Positions 1-8,731 of a DNA stretch of 64,000 nt are shown piece after piece (the stretch's first letter is position 1; each line of letters opens with the position of its first letter). Origin of the DNA: Flavobacteriales bacterium (GTDB lineage: Bacteria > Bacteroidota > Bacteroidia > Flavobacteriales_F > PHOS-HE28). Location: positions 1,674,001 through 1,738,000 of the forward strand of contig JADJXH010000004.1 in the NCBI GenBank assembly GCA_016715895.1, given 5' to 3'. Made by a program: the position numbers and the translations under genes. Below the pieces are notes generated by a model. It saw only the letters and a list, made by a program, of their open reading frames with translations. It was not told where the DNA came from and made no database searches.

Positions 1-550
1 CCTCAGCGGTGAACACCGAGCCGGACGGGTTGCAGGGTGAACTGAAAAGCAAAAGACGCGTGCGTGAGGTGATGGCCGCGGCGATCCGGGCGATGGGCGG
101 CTTGAACTCCTCCTCCAAGGAGGAGGGCACGATCACCGGGATGGCCCCGGCCATGCGCACCTGCTCTCGGTAGGTCACCCAGTAGGGCGCGGGGATGACC
201 ACTTCGTCGCCGGGGCCCACCAGGCCCAGAACGGCGTTCATGATGGCCTGTTTGGCACCGGTGCTCACCACCACCTGGTCGGGGTGATAGTCCAGCCCGT
301 TGTCCCGGCGCAACTTGTCGGCGATGGCCTGGCGCACATCGGCGAAGCCGTTCACCGGGGGATACTTGTGCCAGGGACCATCGATCGCCCGATGGGCGGC
401 CTCCAGCGCGAACGCGGGCGGGTCGTGATCGGGTTCCCCGAGGCTGAGGTCGATGATGTCCCGTCCCTGCGCACGCAGTTCGCGGCATCGCCGGGCCATC
501 ATCAGGGTGGCGGGTTCTTCGATGGAACGGACGAGCGCGGAAGGACGCAT
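1..550 (-). CDS. PLP-dependent aminotransferase (AspC-like, fold type I), cut off by the window edge
   Basis: Only the first 183 residues are present; the 3' part lies before the window. The protein starts MRPSALVRSIEEP and carries class I aminotransferase signatures: a Gly-rich turn STGAKQA (residues 96-102) that binds the PLP phosphate, APYW (121-124) and the NPSG motif (174-177) that contacts the cofactor ring. The PLP lysine would lie beyond the edge. The family (aspartate/aromatic aminotransferase type) exchanges amino groups between amino and 2-oxo acids in the cytoplasm; the substrate cannot be told. A -7 box TAGTTTTG at 580-587 (minus strand) lies 29 nt upstream of the ATG. A second family member is at 19259. 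Confidence 0.88.
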   Translation of the reverse strand, partial: MRPSALVRSIEEPATLMMARRCRELRAQGRDIIDLSLGEPDHDPPAFALEAAHRAIDGPWHKYPPVNGFADVRQAIADKLRRDNGLDYHPDQVVVSTGAKQAIMNAVLGLVGPGDEVVIPAPYWVTYREQVRMAGAIPVIVPSSLEEEFKPPIARIAAAITSRTRLLLFSSPCNPSGSVFTAE

Positions 551-659
551 GGGCGCGGGACCTGCTTGGGCAGAAGCGGCAAAACTAGGCATGCGGCCCG
601 GGGGTGGGCCGGGGCGGGCGGCCATCGATGCCGATATTCGTCAACATCTTTGTCCACGC

Positions 660-1181
660 ATGGAGCCCTTCACCCTGTTGCTCATTGCCGTGCTGCCCTC
701 CGTGGTGGTGTTCCTCACGGCGTTCTACCTGATCCGCCAGTTCATGCAGGCCCGTCAGGGCGAGCGGGCGGCCGAACAGCGGAAGGAGGACCGCCGGCAC
801 ACGCTACCGCTCCGGCTGCAGGCCTATGAACGGCTGGTGCTCTTTCTGGAGCGGATCTCACCGGGCGGGTTGGTGCTGCGCGTGCACAAGAGCAACATGA
901 CGGCGCGGATGCTGCATGCGGAGCTCACGGCCACCATCCGTGAGGAGTACGAGCACAACGTCACCCAGCAGGTCTATGTGTCGGACAAGGCATGGACGCG
1001 GGTGAAGCAGGCGAAGGAGGAGACGATCCGCATCATCAACATCGCGTTCGAGCAGTGTGCCGAACAGGCACCGGGGACCGAACTCAGCCAGCGGGTCTTC
1101 GAGACCGCGTCCCGGTTGAGCCATCTGCCGTCCCAGGAGGCGGTCCTGATGCTCAAGGAGGAGGTGCGCCGCCTGTTCTGA
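660..1181 (+). CDS. Small membrane-anchored protein (DUF7935-like)
   Basis: A 173-aa protein. The ATG at 660 was chosen because it opens directly into one N-terminal membrane helix (residues 5-25, MEPFTLLLIAVLPSVVVF) and follows a -7-like box ACATCTTTG at 644-652. The longer in-frame ORF from 453 has shadow-like composition. After the helix comes a charged stretch (ERAAEQRKEDRR) and an alpha-helical cytoplasmic domain ending LMLKEEVRRLF. It resembles a Bacteroidetes membrane family of about 170 aa (DUF7935) of unknown function. The last 29 bp overlap the 3' end of meaB on the other strand. Confidence 0.7.
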   Translation: MEPFTLLLIAVLPSVVVFLTAFYLIRQFMQARQGERAAEQRKEDRRHTLPLRLQAYERLVLFLERISPGGLVLRVHKSNMTARMLHAELTATIREEYEHNVTQQVYVSDKAWTRVKQAKEETIRIINIAFEQCAEQAPGTELSQRVFETASRLSHLPSQEAVLMLKEEVRRLF

Positions 1182-2142
1182 GCAGGCCCATCAGCCGGTC
1201 CACGGCCACGGCCGGATCAAGGGTGCCCGCGGACACCTGGGCCTCGAGCCCGGGAAGCGCGCCGGCCAGGCGAGGGTCCTGGAGGGCGCGATCCAACAAG
1301 GCCTGTCGGAGGCCGGTGTGCAGCCAGTGCGCGGCCTGCGCGTTCCTGCGGTGCTGGAGGGCGCCCGTGGACCCGCATCGATGGCCAAGCTCCTCGAGCA
1401 GGCCCGCCAGGTCGGCGATGCCCTCGCCCGTGAGGGCCGAGCACCGCAGCACCGGCGGACGGCGGCCATCGCGCAGCGGCATCAAGTGCAGGGCGTGCTC
1501 CAGGTCGCTCACGGCAGCGTTCACCAAGGCCGGTGGGGCCGCATCCGTCTTGGTCACCACCACCATGTCCGCCGCTTCCATGATGCCGCGCTTGATCCCC
1601 TGAAGCTCGTCCCCCGCACCGGCGATGAGCAGCAGCACGGTCAGGTCGGTGACACGGTCCACATCGGATTCGTTCTGACCGGCACCGACGGTCTCCACCA
1701 GCACGCGGTCGTATCCGGCCTCCTCGCACAGAAGCAGCGTTTCGCGGGTGCGAAGGGCAAGGCCACCCAGGGTGCCACCGGTCGCCGTAGGCCGCACAAA
1801 GGCCCTGGGGTCGGTGGCGAGGCGGTGCATCCGTGTCTTGTCGGCCAGGATGCTGCCACCGCTCCGCTGGCTGCTGGGGTCCACCGCCAGCACCGCCACG
1901 CGGTGGCCACGGTCGATCAAGGCCGCACCCAGCGCATCGATCAAGGTGCTCTTTCCCGCACCGGGGATGCCGGTGATGCCGATCCTGAGGCTTCCACCGT
2001 GGTCCGTGAGCATGGCGAGCAGCGCCATCAGCCGGGACCTGTCCTCCGGCCTCCGGCTCTCCACAAGCGTGATCGCACGGGCCAGTGCGCTCCGGTCACC
2101 GCTTCGCAGTGCGGTGATCAGGTCCTCATCCTCGGTCCGCAT
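1153..2142 (-). CDS. meaB: Methylmalonyl-CoA mutase-associated GTPase MeaB (ArgK/LAO family)
   Basis: A 329-aa SIMIBI-class G protein that loads and protects adenosylcobalamin in B12-dependent acyl-CoA mutases. Visible motifs are the P-loop GIPGAGKST (58-66), the DPSSQRSGG segment from D88, VETVGAGQNE (149-158) as the switch region, and the guanine-specificity motif TKTD (197-200). Length is normal for the family. It is the last gene of a tight minus-strand operon, 6 nt after the gene at 2149. This is odd because the other operon members are secreted fibre-like proteins, not a mutase; the mutase in this window (icmF, 34044) carries its own G domain. A separate MutAB elsewhere in the genome is the expected client. 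Confidence 0.93.
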   Translation of the reverse strand: MRTEDEDLITALRSGDRSALARAITLVESRRPEDRSRLMALLAMLTDHGGSLRIGITGIPGAGKSTLIDALGAALIDRGHRVAVLAVDPSSQRSGGSILADKTRMHRLATDPRAFVRPTATGGTLGGLALRTRETLLLCEEAGYDRVLVETVGAGQNESDVDRVTDLTVLLLIAGAGDELQGIKRGIMEAADMVVVTKTDAAPPALVNAAVSDLEHALHLMPLRDGRRPPVLRCSALTGEGIADLAGLLEELGHRCGSTGALQHRRNAQAAHWLHTGLRQALLDRALQDPRLAGALPGLEAQVSAGTLDPAVAVDRLMGLLRTGGAPPP

Positions 2143-2148
2143 GGTCGG

Positions 2149-2733
2149 TCAGAGCCCTTTCCGGTAGTTGTCCACCCATTCCGGGTCCGACACGTCACGC
2201 AACAGCCGGAACATCGCCTCCCCATGGCAGAGGTCGGTGGGATGCCGGAGGCCGTAGTTGCTCAGCAGCAGCATCTGTCGTGGAGACGGGTTCAGGGGTT
2301 GTTCCGCCCAGCCCTTGCCCACGCGCTGCCCGTCCTGCACGTGCAGCGGATACTCCCAGAAGCGCAACTTCCAGAGGTCGTCCAGCACCTCGCAATAGGG
2401 CACGATGCGGCGGCCATCCTCGGCCAGCTGCACCTTGCAGGCGTCCACACCATGCTCGGCGAACAGGTCCGCGCCGTGGGGATTGGCCTTGCTCGGCACC
2501 AGGCCCCGCACCTGCTGCAGGAACTGGTCCCTCGTCACCGGTTCGGTCCCGATCACCTCGCCCTCGAAGACCTTCACCACGAAACAGCTCATCAACTGGC
2601 TGTTGAGGCTGGTCGCCAGGCTGATACCGAAGGTGAACGAAGCATAGGCCGGGGGAGGTACCGCCTGACCCGCCGAGCCGGGCTGGGCCATCAGCGTTAG
2701 GGTGAGCGGGATGACCAGCAGGGCTCGGTTCAT
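2149..2733 (-). CDS. Secreted protein of unknown function
   Basis: A 194-aa protein. The ATG at 2733 was chosen over the upstream in-frame start because it begins an evident signal peptide (MNRALLVIPLTLTLMAQ, cleavage near residue 22) and overlaps the stop of the preceding small gene as ATGA. The mature part has four Cys and a Trp-rich middle (DDLWKLRFWEYPLHV) followed by a conserved-looking RQMLLLSNYGLRHPTDLCH. I do not recognise the family. It lies 6 nt upstream of meaB, so it is probably cotranscribed. A -7-like TATCTTTG at about 2754-2761 (minus strand), inside the upstream small ORF, could be an extra promoter. Confidence 0.65.
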   Translation of the reverse strand: MNRALLVIPLTLTLMAQPGSAGQAVPPPAYASFTFGISLATSLNSQLMSCFVVKVFEGEVIGTEPVTRDQFLQQVRGLVPSKANPHGADLFAEHGVDACKVQLAEDGRRIVPYCEVLDDLWKLRFWEYPLHVQDGQRVGKGWAEQPLNPSPRQMLLLSNYGLRHPTDLCHGEAMFRLLRDVSDPEWVDNYRKGL

Positions 2734-2900
2734 CGGGAGCGGCGAAGGACCGCAAAGATACCCCCACCGCCCAGGGCCATCAAGACCAGCGCACCCACCC
2801 ACCACGCCCCGGAGGTCCAGCCGAGCAGGACGGACAAAGGCACGGAGGCGATGACGATCAGGTGGAGAAGCCCCTGATGACGAGGCGCGTTGATCGACAT
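2730..2900 (-). CDS. 56-aa small membrane protein
   Basis: The short ORF starts MSINAPRHQGLLHLIVI and ends AVLRRSR. It has two hydrophobic stretches (residues 11-27 and 32-50) separated by WTSGAWW, with a positive tail, so it is most likely a two-helix hairpin in the inner membrane. Its ATG is 4 nt after the stop of the fibre-like gene at 2905, and its TGA overlaps the ATG of the gene at 2733 (ATGA), a typical translational coupling. Codon choice (GTC, CTG, GCC) matches the neighbours. No family was recognised. The double linkage to both neighbours is the main support that it is a real gene. Confidence 0.6.
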   Translation of the reverse strand: MSINAPRHQGLLHLIVIASVPLSVLLGWTSGAWWVGALVLMALGGGGIFAVLRRSR

Positions 2901-2904
2901 GCCA

Positions 2905-4815
2905 TCACCGGATGGGCGCGGCCGTACCCTGGGTGCGCTGCCGCAGCAGGTGCTGGCGCAGGAGGTTCATGCGTTCGTTGAGCTCCTTGATGTAAAGCGC
3001 CTGCTCCTCCACGGTGACCCAGAGGCGGGTGTTGAGGTCGTCCAGGCTGAAGGGCCCCTGCATTTCCCAGTCGCTGCGCCCGGGGATGGTAGGCAGGTGA
3101 CGTTCGCGCTCCACGTAGTTCACCATCTCCGCGATGGGCATGCGGCTGTAGCCGGCACCGCGCTGGCCGTCCTCCTCGCGGGCCTTGCCGTCGTAGTAGG
3201 CGTCGAACACGTGGTCGCTCAGGAGCAGGTTGCCGCCCCACACCCCGATCTCGGCGCTCAGGGTGCCGGGACCCTTGAACTTCTGGTCGGGCGATACGCC
3301 ACTGGTGGCCCAGCCCGCGGTCTTCTCCACCATCACGGCCGTGGGGCTGTAGATGAAGTCGCCCTGGGTGAGCACCGGCACGATGGAATTGATCTGGGCG
3401 TTCAAGCGGAGCAGGGGACGGCGGTTGGCCGATCCGGTCTGGCCCACCCACTGAAAGGTGCCGTCACAGGTGACCAGGCTGGAGTTGGCCTGGAGCGCGC
3501 AGCCCGGGGAGTGGCTGTAGCCCAGGCAGAGCACGCCCGGGAAGTTCTGCGGGGAGGTGTTCGGGCAGGAGGCGAAGTAGCACGTTCCGCTGCCCGGTGT
3601 GAAGAGGTGACCGCAGGCGTCACAGTAAATACCGAAGAGCGCGGTGTAGTTCGTCGTCTCGGCGTTCACACCGATGTTGGAGGTCCAGCTGTTCAGGTCG
3701 AAGCAGTACTCCACCAGCAGGTTGCTTGCGCCATTCCACTGGAAGTTGGACACGTTGAAGTTGTGCGCGTTCCAACCCACCACGGGAACGAAACTGGCCG
3801 ATGTGTGGCACACCACCCAGCCGGGTCCCATGTCGAGGGTCGTCAAGGCCGCCAGGGGTGTGTTCTTCATGCTCAGCTGGCCGTTGGTGATGGCCTGTCC
3901 GCCGCTTCCGGTGGCCTGGAAGGCCGCGCCGGTGATGTTGGTGTTCGCACAGATGTTCAATGCGGCAAGGTCGCTGGCCAGGTAGAGGTATTGGTGCCGG
4001 CCATCCTCCCAGCCCCTGCTGTAGGGGGTCTCGATCGTACTGAAGAGGCCGACGTTCGCGAAGGAACCGTTGTCGATGATGGGCCCGCCGGTGGAGGGCC
4101 AGCCGGTCTGGTAGGCGCAGGCGGGCACCGGACTGCTCAGGTATACCCGGTTCTTCTCCAGGATGAAGGCGTTCTCCAACTGGTACCAGTTGGCCGAGTT
4201 ATCGATGTTGCCCTCGTGGGCGCCGGTGGTGGCGTTGAGGCGGATGCTGCCTTCGGTGTTCGTGGCCGAGGTGCCGCCGATCAGCAGGCCACCGTTCACC
4301 TCCAGTTGTTCGGTGTAGGTGGCCGGGGCGTTGACGCCGACGAGCCCCCCGGTCGACAGGGCTCCATTGGTGATCCGCATGCGCTCCAGTCCATTGGTGC
4401 GGAAGGCCAGGTCCACGTTGTCCGTGGTGCCCACGTGATCCGTGGCCGGGTTCGTGCCGGTATTGCCACCCAGTTGCCACGCTGCAGTGCTTGATACGAA
4501 GACCCAGCCTGGTGCGGGCAGCAGGTCGGTATCATAGTACCAGTAGCCCTTCGGGGCGGTCGCGGTGCTGTTGTTCTGGAAGACCATGAGGCCCTCGGCG
4601 GTGGCCAGGGCGGTCCGCTGGGCGTCGGTCATCCGGGGTGCAAGGAAGGCGCGGCCGATCTGGTTCAGGTCCAGCATGGCGTTCGTGCCGGGCGCTGCGC
4701 CGGTGTTATTGATGCCGATCTGCCCGTTACCGGACAGGCTTGCGAGCAGCGAGGCGATCAGCCCGAGGTACCGGGAAAGCCGAACCCCTGAACGGTGGAG
4801 GGGAAATGCCTGCAT
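2905..4815 (-). CDS. Secreted fibre-like protein, paralog 4 of 4 (tail-fibre-like N-terminus, coiled-coil C-terminus)
   Basis: A 636-aa protein with a signal peptide (about residues 1-31) and an N-terminal block IGINNTGAAPGTNAMLDL followed by LAPRMTDAQRTAL, GLMVFQN and KGYWYYD. This block is typical of Bacteroidetes surface and phage tail-fibre-like proteins. The central 250 residues are rich in Asn, Thr, Gly and paired Cys. The C-terminus (LSDHVFDAYYDGK, then HLPTIPGRSDWEMQG, then EEQALYIKELNERM) matches the helical trimerising end seen in Bacteroidetes proteins of the form 'DYVF..Y.L...HLP.+PS...LYI.EL'. There is no classic T9SS sorting domain. It is almost identical at both ends to the gene at 4843 but diverges in the middle. 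Role unknown; possibly a trimeric surface fibre. Confidence 0.75.
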   Translation of the reverse strand: MQAFPLHRSGVRLSRYLGLIASLLASLSGNGQIGINNTGAAPGTNAMLDLNQIGRAFLAPRMTDAQRTALATAEGLMVFQNNSTATAPKGYWYYDTDLLPAPGWVFVSSTAAWQLGGNTGTNPATDHVGTTDNVDLAFRTNGLERMRITNGALSTGGLVGVNAPATYTEQLEVNGGLLIGGTSATNTEGSIRLNATTGAHEGNIDNSANWYQLENAFILEKNRVYLSSPVPACAYQTGWPSTGGPIIDNGSFANVGLFSTIETPYSRGWEDGRHQYLYLASDLAALNICANTNITGAAFQATGSGGQAITNGQLSMKNTPLAALTTLDMGPGWVVCHTSASFVPVVGWNAHNFNVSNFQWNGASNLLVEYCFDLNSWTSNIGVNAETTNYTALFGIYCDACGHLFTPGSGTCYFASCPNTSPQNFPGVLCLGYSHSPGCALQANSSLVTCDGTFQWVGQTGSANRRPLLRLNAQINSIVPVLTQGDFIYSPTAVMVEKTAGWATSGVSPDQKFKGPGTLSAEIGVWGGNLLLSDHVFDAYYDGKAREEDGQRGAGYSRMPIAEMVNYVERERHLPTIPGRSDWEMQGPFSLDDLNTRLWVTVEEQALYIKELNERMNLLRQHLLRQRTQGTAAPIR

Positions 4816-4842
4816 CGCTCAGGGGTTCGGGCCGAAGAACGG

Positions 4843-6750
4843 TCAGTCCTGCTTCAGCCCATCCAGCCGCTGCCGCAGCAGGTGCTGGCGCAGGAGGTTC
4901 ATGCGTTCGTTGAGCTCCTTGATGTAAAGCGCCTGCTCCTCCACGGTGACCCAGAGGCGGGTGTTGAGGTCGTCCAGGCTGAAGGGGCCCTGCATCTCCC
5001 AGTCGCTGCGTCCGGGGATGGTGGGCAGGTGGCGTTCGCGCTCCACGTAGTTCACCATCTCCGCGATGGGCATGCGGCTGTAGCCGGCACCGCGCTGGCC
5101 GTCCTCCTCGCGGGCTTTGCCGTCGTAGTAGGCGTCGAACACGTGGTCGCTCAGGAGCAGGTTGCCGCCCCACACCCCGATCTCGGCGCTCAAGGTGCCG
5201 GGGCCCTTGAACTTCTGGTTGGGCGATACGCCACTGGTGGCCCAGCCCGCGGTCTTCTCCACCATCACGGCGGTGGGGCTGTAGATGAAGTCACCCTGCG
5301 TCAGCACCGGCACGATGGAGTTGACCTGGGCGTTCAAGCGGAGAAGGGGACGGCGGTTGGCCGAACCCGTCTGACCGGTGAACTGGAACGTACCGTCGCA
5401 GGTGGTCAGGGAGGAGGTGGGCAGGAGTTGGCAGCCCGGGGTGTGGCTGTATCCCGTACAGAGCACCCCAGGGAAGTTCTGCGGGGAGTTGTTCGGGCAC
5501 GACGCGAAGTAGCACGTTCCGCTTCCGGGGGTGAACAGGTGGCCGCAGGCGTCGCAATAGATCCCATAGAGCGCCGTGTAGTTCGTCGTCTCCGCGTTCA
5601 CGGTCACGTTGCTCGTCCAGTTGTTCTGATCGAAACAGAACTCCACCAGCAGGTTGCTCGCGCCGTTCCACTGGAAGTTGGACACGTTGAAGTTGTGCGC
5701 GTTCCATCCCGCCACAGGAGTGAAGCTCGCGGCCGTATGGCACACCACCCAGCCACCGCCCACGTCCAGGGTCGCCAGAGCGGCCAGGGGGGTGTTCTTC
5801 ATGCTCAGCTGGGTGTTCGTGATCGCCGTTCCACCGCCGCTCGTGGCGCTGAACGCGGCCCCGGTGATGTTCGTGTTCGGGCAGATGTTCAAGGCCACCA
5901 GGTCACTGGCGAGGTAGAGGTACTGGTGGCGACCGTCCTCCCAGAACCGGCTGTACGGCGTTTCGATCGTCGAGGCGATGGTGGTGTTGGCGAAGGCCCC
6001 ATTGTCGATGATCGGACCACCGGTGGTGGGCCAGCCCGCCTGGTAGGCGCAAGCCGGGACGGGGTTGCTCAGATACACCCGGTTCTTCTCCAGGATGAAG
6101 GCGTTCTCCAACTGGTACCAGTTGGCCGAGTTGTCGATGTTGCCCTCGTGGGCGCCGGTGGTGGCGTTGAGGCGGATGCTGCCTTCGGTGTTCGTGGCCG
6201 AGGTGCCGCCGATGAGCAGACCGCCGTTCACTTCCAACTGCTCGGTGTACGTCGCCGGGGCGTTGATGCCCACAAGGCCGCCGGTGGACAAGGCACCGGC
6301 CGTGATCCGCATGCGCTCCACCCCATTGGTGCGGAAGGCCAGGTCCACGTTGTCCGTGGTGCCCACGAAATCCGTGGCCGCATTGGTGCCGGTATTGCCG
6401 CCCAGTTGCCAGGCTGCCGTGCTGGATACGAAGACCCAGCCTGGTGCGGGCAGCAGGTCGGTATCATAGTACCAATAGCCCTTCGGGGCGGTCGCGGTGC
6501 TGTTGTACTGGAAGACCATGAGGCCCTCGGCGGTGGCCAGGGCGGTCCGCTGGGCGTCGGTCATCCGGGGCGCAAGGAAGGCGCGGCCGATCTGGTTCAG
6601 GTCCAGCATGGCGTTCGTGCTGGGCGCTGCGCCGGTGTTGTTGATGCCGATCTGGGCATGCACGGGCAGCAGGGCCGTGAGGACCGTGCCCAGCACGACC
6701 GGACGGAACAGCAGGATCGTGGTACGGGTCGAACGCATGCGCATGATCAA
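4843..6750 (-). CDS. Secreted fibre-like protein, paralog 3 of 4
   Basis: A 635-aa protein with the same architecture as the gene at 2905: signal peptide (LLFRPVVLGTVLTALLPVHA), IGINNTGAAP head, APRMTDAQRTAL repeat unit, a variable Cys-containing middle and the HVFDAYYDGK / HLPTIPGRSD / EEQALYIKEL tail. The last 150 residues differ from the 2905 product at only one visible position before the extreme C-terminus. Between about residues 230 and 480 substitutions accumulate (for example FANTTIASTIE against FANVGLFSTIE). Its ATG overlaps the stop of the upstream paralog (6747-6750), and 27 nt separate it from the downstream one. It acts outside the cell; partner unknown. Confidence 0.75.
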   Translation of the reverse strand: MIMRMRSTRTTILLFRPVVLGTVLTALLPVHAQIGINNTGAAPSTNAMLDLNQIGRAFLAPRMTDAQRTALATAEGLMVFQYNSTATAPKGYWYYDTDLLPAPGWVFVSSTAAWQLGGNTGTNAATDFVGTTDNVDLAFRTNGVERMRITAGALSTGGLVGINAPATYTEQLEVNGGLLIGGTSATNTEGSIRLNATTGAHEGNIDNSANWYQLENAFILEKNRVYLSNPVPACAYQAGWPTTGGPIIDNGAFANTTIASTIETPYSRFWEDGRHQYLYLASDLVALNICPNTNITGAAFSATSGGGTAITNTQLSMKNTPLAALATLDVGGGWVVCHTAASFTPVAGWNAHNFNVSNFQWNGASNLLVEFCFDQNNWTSNVTVNAETTNYTALYGIYCDACGHLFTPGSGTCYFASCPNNSPQNFPGVLCTGYSHTPGCQLLPTSSLTTCDGTFQFTGQTGSANRRPLLRLNAQVNSIVPVLTQGDFIYSPTAVMVEKTAGWATSGVSPNQKFKGPGTLSAEIGVWGGNLLLSDHVFDAYYDGKAREEDGQRGAGYSRMPIAEMVNYVERERHLPTIPGRSDWEMQGPFSLDDLNTRLWVTVEEQALYIKELNERMNLLRQHLLRQRLDGLKQD

Positions 6751-8729
6751 TGGGTGGTTCGAGATTCGGTGGCGGCACGTCCCTTCAGGTCGGAGACCAT
6801 CCGGGCCTTCTGGGCATCGGTCAGCTCAGGCAGCGCCTGCACGGCCGAGGTCATCGGTACTACTTCGTCGGGGCGCAAAGGCCGGTCCGTGCTCAACACC
6901 TCGAGCAGATGGGCCTGCCGGTTCAGCTCGGCCAGGTACAAGGCGTGGGTCTCCGTGGTCGTCCACAACTGGTTCGTCAGGTCCCCGAACGAGAAGCCAT
7001 GCTCCCGCTCCCATGCAGCCCGGCCCTTCATGGTGGGCAGATGCCGGTTGAGCCGGGTGAACTCGGCCATCTCTTCCATGGTGAGGGTCCGGTGCGTGCC
7101 TGCGGCCTCGGCATCCGAGGGGGCCACCCGACCGTCGAAGTGCCGGTCGAACACATGGTCGTTCAACCGCACGCCATTGTCATACACGCCGTTCTGCGCA
7201 TGGATGGTGCCCGGACCCTTGAAGGACCGGTACGGATCCGGCGGGTTCACCCACAACCGCCAGCCGGGGGTCTCCTCCACCATGAAGCCACCGTCGTACA
7301 CCACGTAGTTGCCATTGCCGGAAACGATCGGTCCCGGGGTCGTGCTCACGGTGCCGCCAAATCGGATGACCGGGCGCAGGGTGCTCGCACCACCGAGACC
7401 GCAGGTATTGTCCATTCCGCTGCCGGTTACTGTGCCTGCGCAGGCAGGAGAAATGTTGTTACATGTACCACCAACAATCGCCACATAACGGGTGTAGCTC
7501 AAGTTTGAGCCCGTGTTCGAAACTTTAACAGGAACGTGTCCTGGCCCTGAGGGAGAACCGCTCATCACGACCTCAACAATTATGTTGCGTGCGCCGTCCC
7601 AAACGAAAGGGGTGCTTAGATTGAACACATCCCAGGCACCCGCACCAGCAATAGGCCGAGACTGGGCAGCTCCACTAAAGCCACAACCGGCACCCGGATC
7701 GGTGTTGGCCACGAACCCCCCGGCGAGGTCGTTCAGGCCCGGTGGAGCATGGAATACCGACACTTGCCATGTCCACATTTTACCCAATCCGGATTGGCCG
7801 ATAAAAAAACCAATCTCATCAATCTCTTCCCCCGGGCACAGCCCCTGGGTCCAAGTGGTGTTTCCGTTCAACTGGGCCAGTTCCACGTTCAGCTCGTTCA
7901 CCAAGAACATCATCTGCTTGCGCATACGAGCGCTGCCAATCCCGTTGTGATATGGGGTCACAGTTTGAACATTCGACCACTGGGGTCCTGGAGGCAAAGG
8001 GGCATTGGGAATGTTGTTGGAGATCTCCGCGAAACCGGCTCCGCAGGTCGCCTCCGCGTGATGGGAATAGGGCACCGGGCCGAAGACCTGATAATCGTTC
8101 GGCAGCTTCCGCCAGCCGGAGGCCGGCCCCATATAGCCCTCGTGCCACAGGTCCGTGGCGTTCCAACGGATGGTGCCCACGTTGGTGTTCGCGGTGGTCC
8201 CGGTCAGGCGCACTGCACCGCTGACCTCCAGGAGCTGCTGCGCGGCAGGAAGCGGGGTGGGCGCGCCCATGGCCACGCGGCCACCGGCCTCCACCACCAT
8301 GCGCTCGATGTTGTTCGTGCGGAAGTTCAGCTCCGTGGCGTCCGTGGTGCCGAGGTAGTCGTTGATCGGGTTCACCAGGTCATTGCCCGTAAGGCCCCAG
8401 GCGGCGGAGCCCACGCTCACGCGCACCCACTGGGCGAGCGTGCCGTCGTAGTAGTAATAGCCGGCCACACCATCGGTCTGGTAGATGGTCATGCCATCCA
8501 CCCCTGCGGGGCGCTGCGCCGTGGTCATCCGCGGCACCAGGAAGCCCTTCTTGGCGTTCGCCGGCAGGGCGCTGACGTCGATGTCCAGGATGGCCGTGGG
8601 GCTGGGGGCGGCACCATTGGCGTTGATGCCGATGTTGTTCTGGGCGGCCAGGCCCATGCTCAGGCCCAGCGTCAGTACCGTCAGGGAGGTCCTCATGGCC
8701 GTGCGGTTCTTGGGTTGCGCGTTGGTCAT
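6747..8729 (-). CDS. Secreted fibre-like protein, paralog 2 of 4
   Basis: A 660-aa protein. The signal peptide begins at the second Met (MRTSLTVLTLGLSMGLAAQ), followed by NIGINANGAAPSPTAILDID and VPRMTTAQRPAG, a variable middle, and the tail RLNDHVFDRHFDGR / NRHLPTMKGRAAW / ETHALYLAELNRQ. Sequence is well diverged from the two downstream paralogs. The first ATG (8729) is only 2 nt after the stop of the gene at 8732. The stretch coding for the middle (about 7430-8000) is visibly richer in A+T than the flanks, which suggests that the central domain was exchanged from another source. Confidence 0.73.
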   Translation of the reverse strand: MTNAQPKNRTAMRTSLTVLTLGLSMGLAAQNNIGINANGAAPSPTAILDIDVSALPANAKKGFLVPRMTTAQRPAGVDGMTIYQTDGVAGYYYYDGTLAQWVRVSVGSAAWGLTGNDLVNPINDYLGTTDATELNFRTNNIERMVVEAGGRVAMGAPTPLPAAQQLLEVSGAVRLTGTTANTNVGTIRWNATDLWHEGYMGPASGWRKLPNDYQVFGPVPYSHHAEATCGAGFAEISNNIPNAPLPPGPQWSNVQTVTPYHNGIGSARMRKQMMFLVNELNVELAQLNGNTTWTQGLCPGEEIDEIGFFIGQSGLGKMWTWQVSVFHAPPGLNDLAGGFVANTDPGAGCGFSGAAQSRPIAGAGAWDVFNLSTPFVWDGARNIIVEVVMSGSPSGPGHVPVKVSNTGSNLSYTRYVAIVGGTCNNISPACAGTVTGSGMDNTCGLGGASTLRPVIRFGGTVSTTPGPIVSGNGNYVVYDGGFMVEETPGWRLWVNPPDPYRSFKGPGTIHAQNGVYDNGVRLNDHVFDRHFDGRVAPSDAEAAGTHRTLTMEEMAEFTRLNRHLPTMKGRAAWEREHGFSFGDLTNQLWTTTETHALYLAELNRQAHLLEVLSTDRPLRPDEVVPMTSAVQALPELTDAQKARMVSDLKGRAATESRTTH

Positions 8730-8731
8730 GG

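Noticed and set aside
4795..7308. An 837-codon plus-strand frame across the fibre paralogs (and a similar one at 2890-4494)
   Set aside because: Antisense to two clear genes, with shadow-like composition and internal repetition caused only by the paralogs on the other strand.
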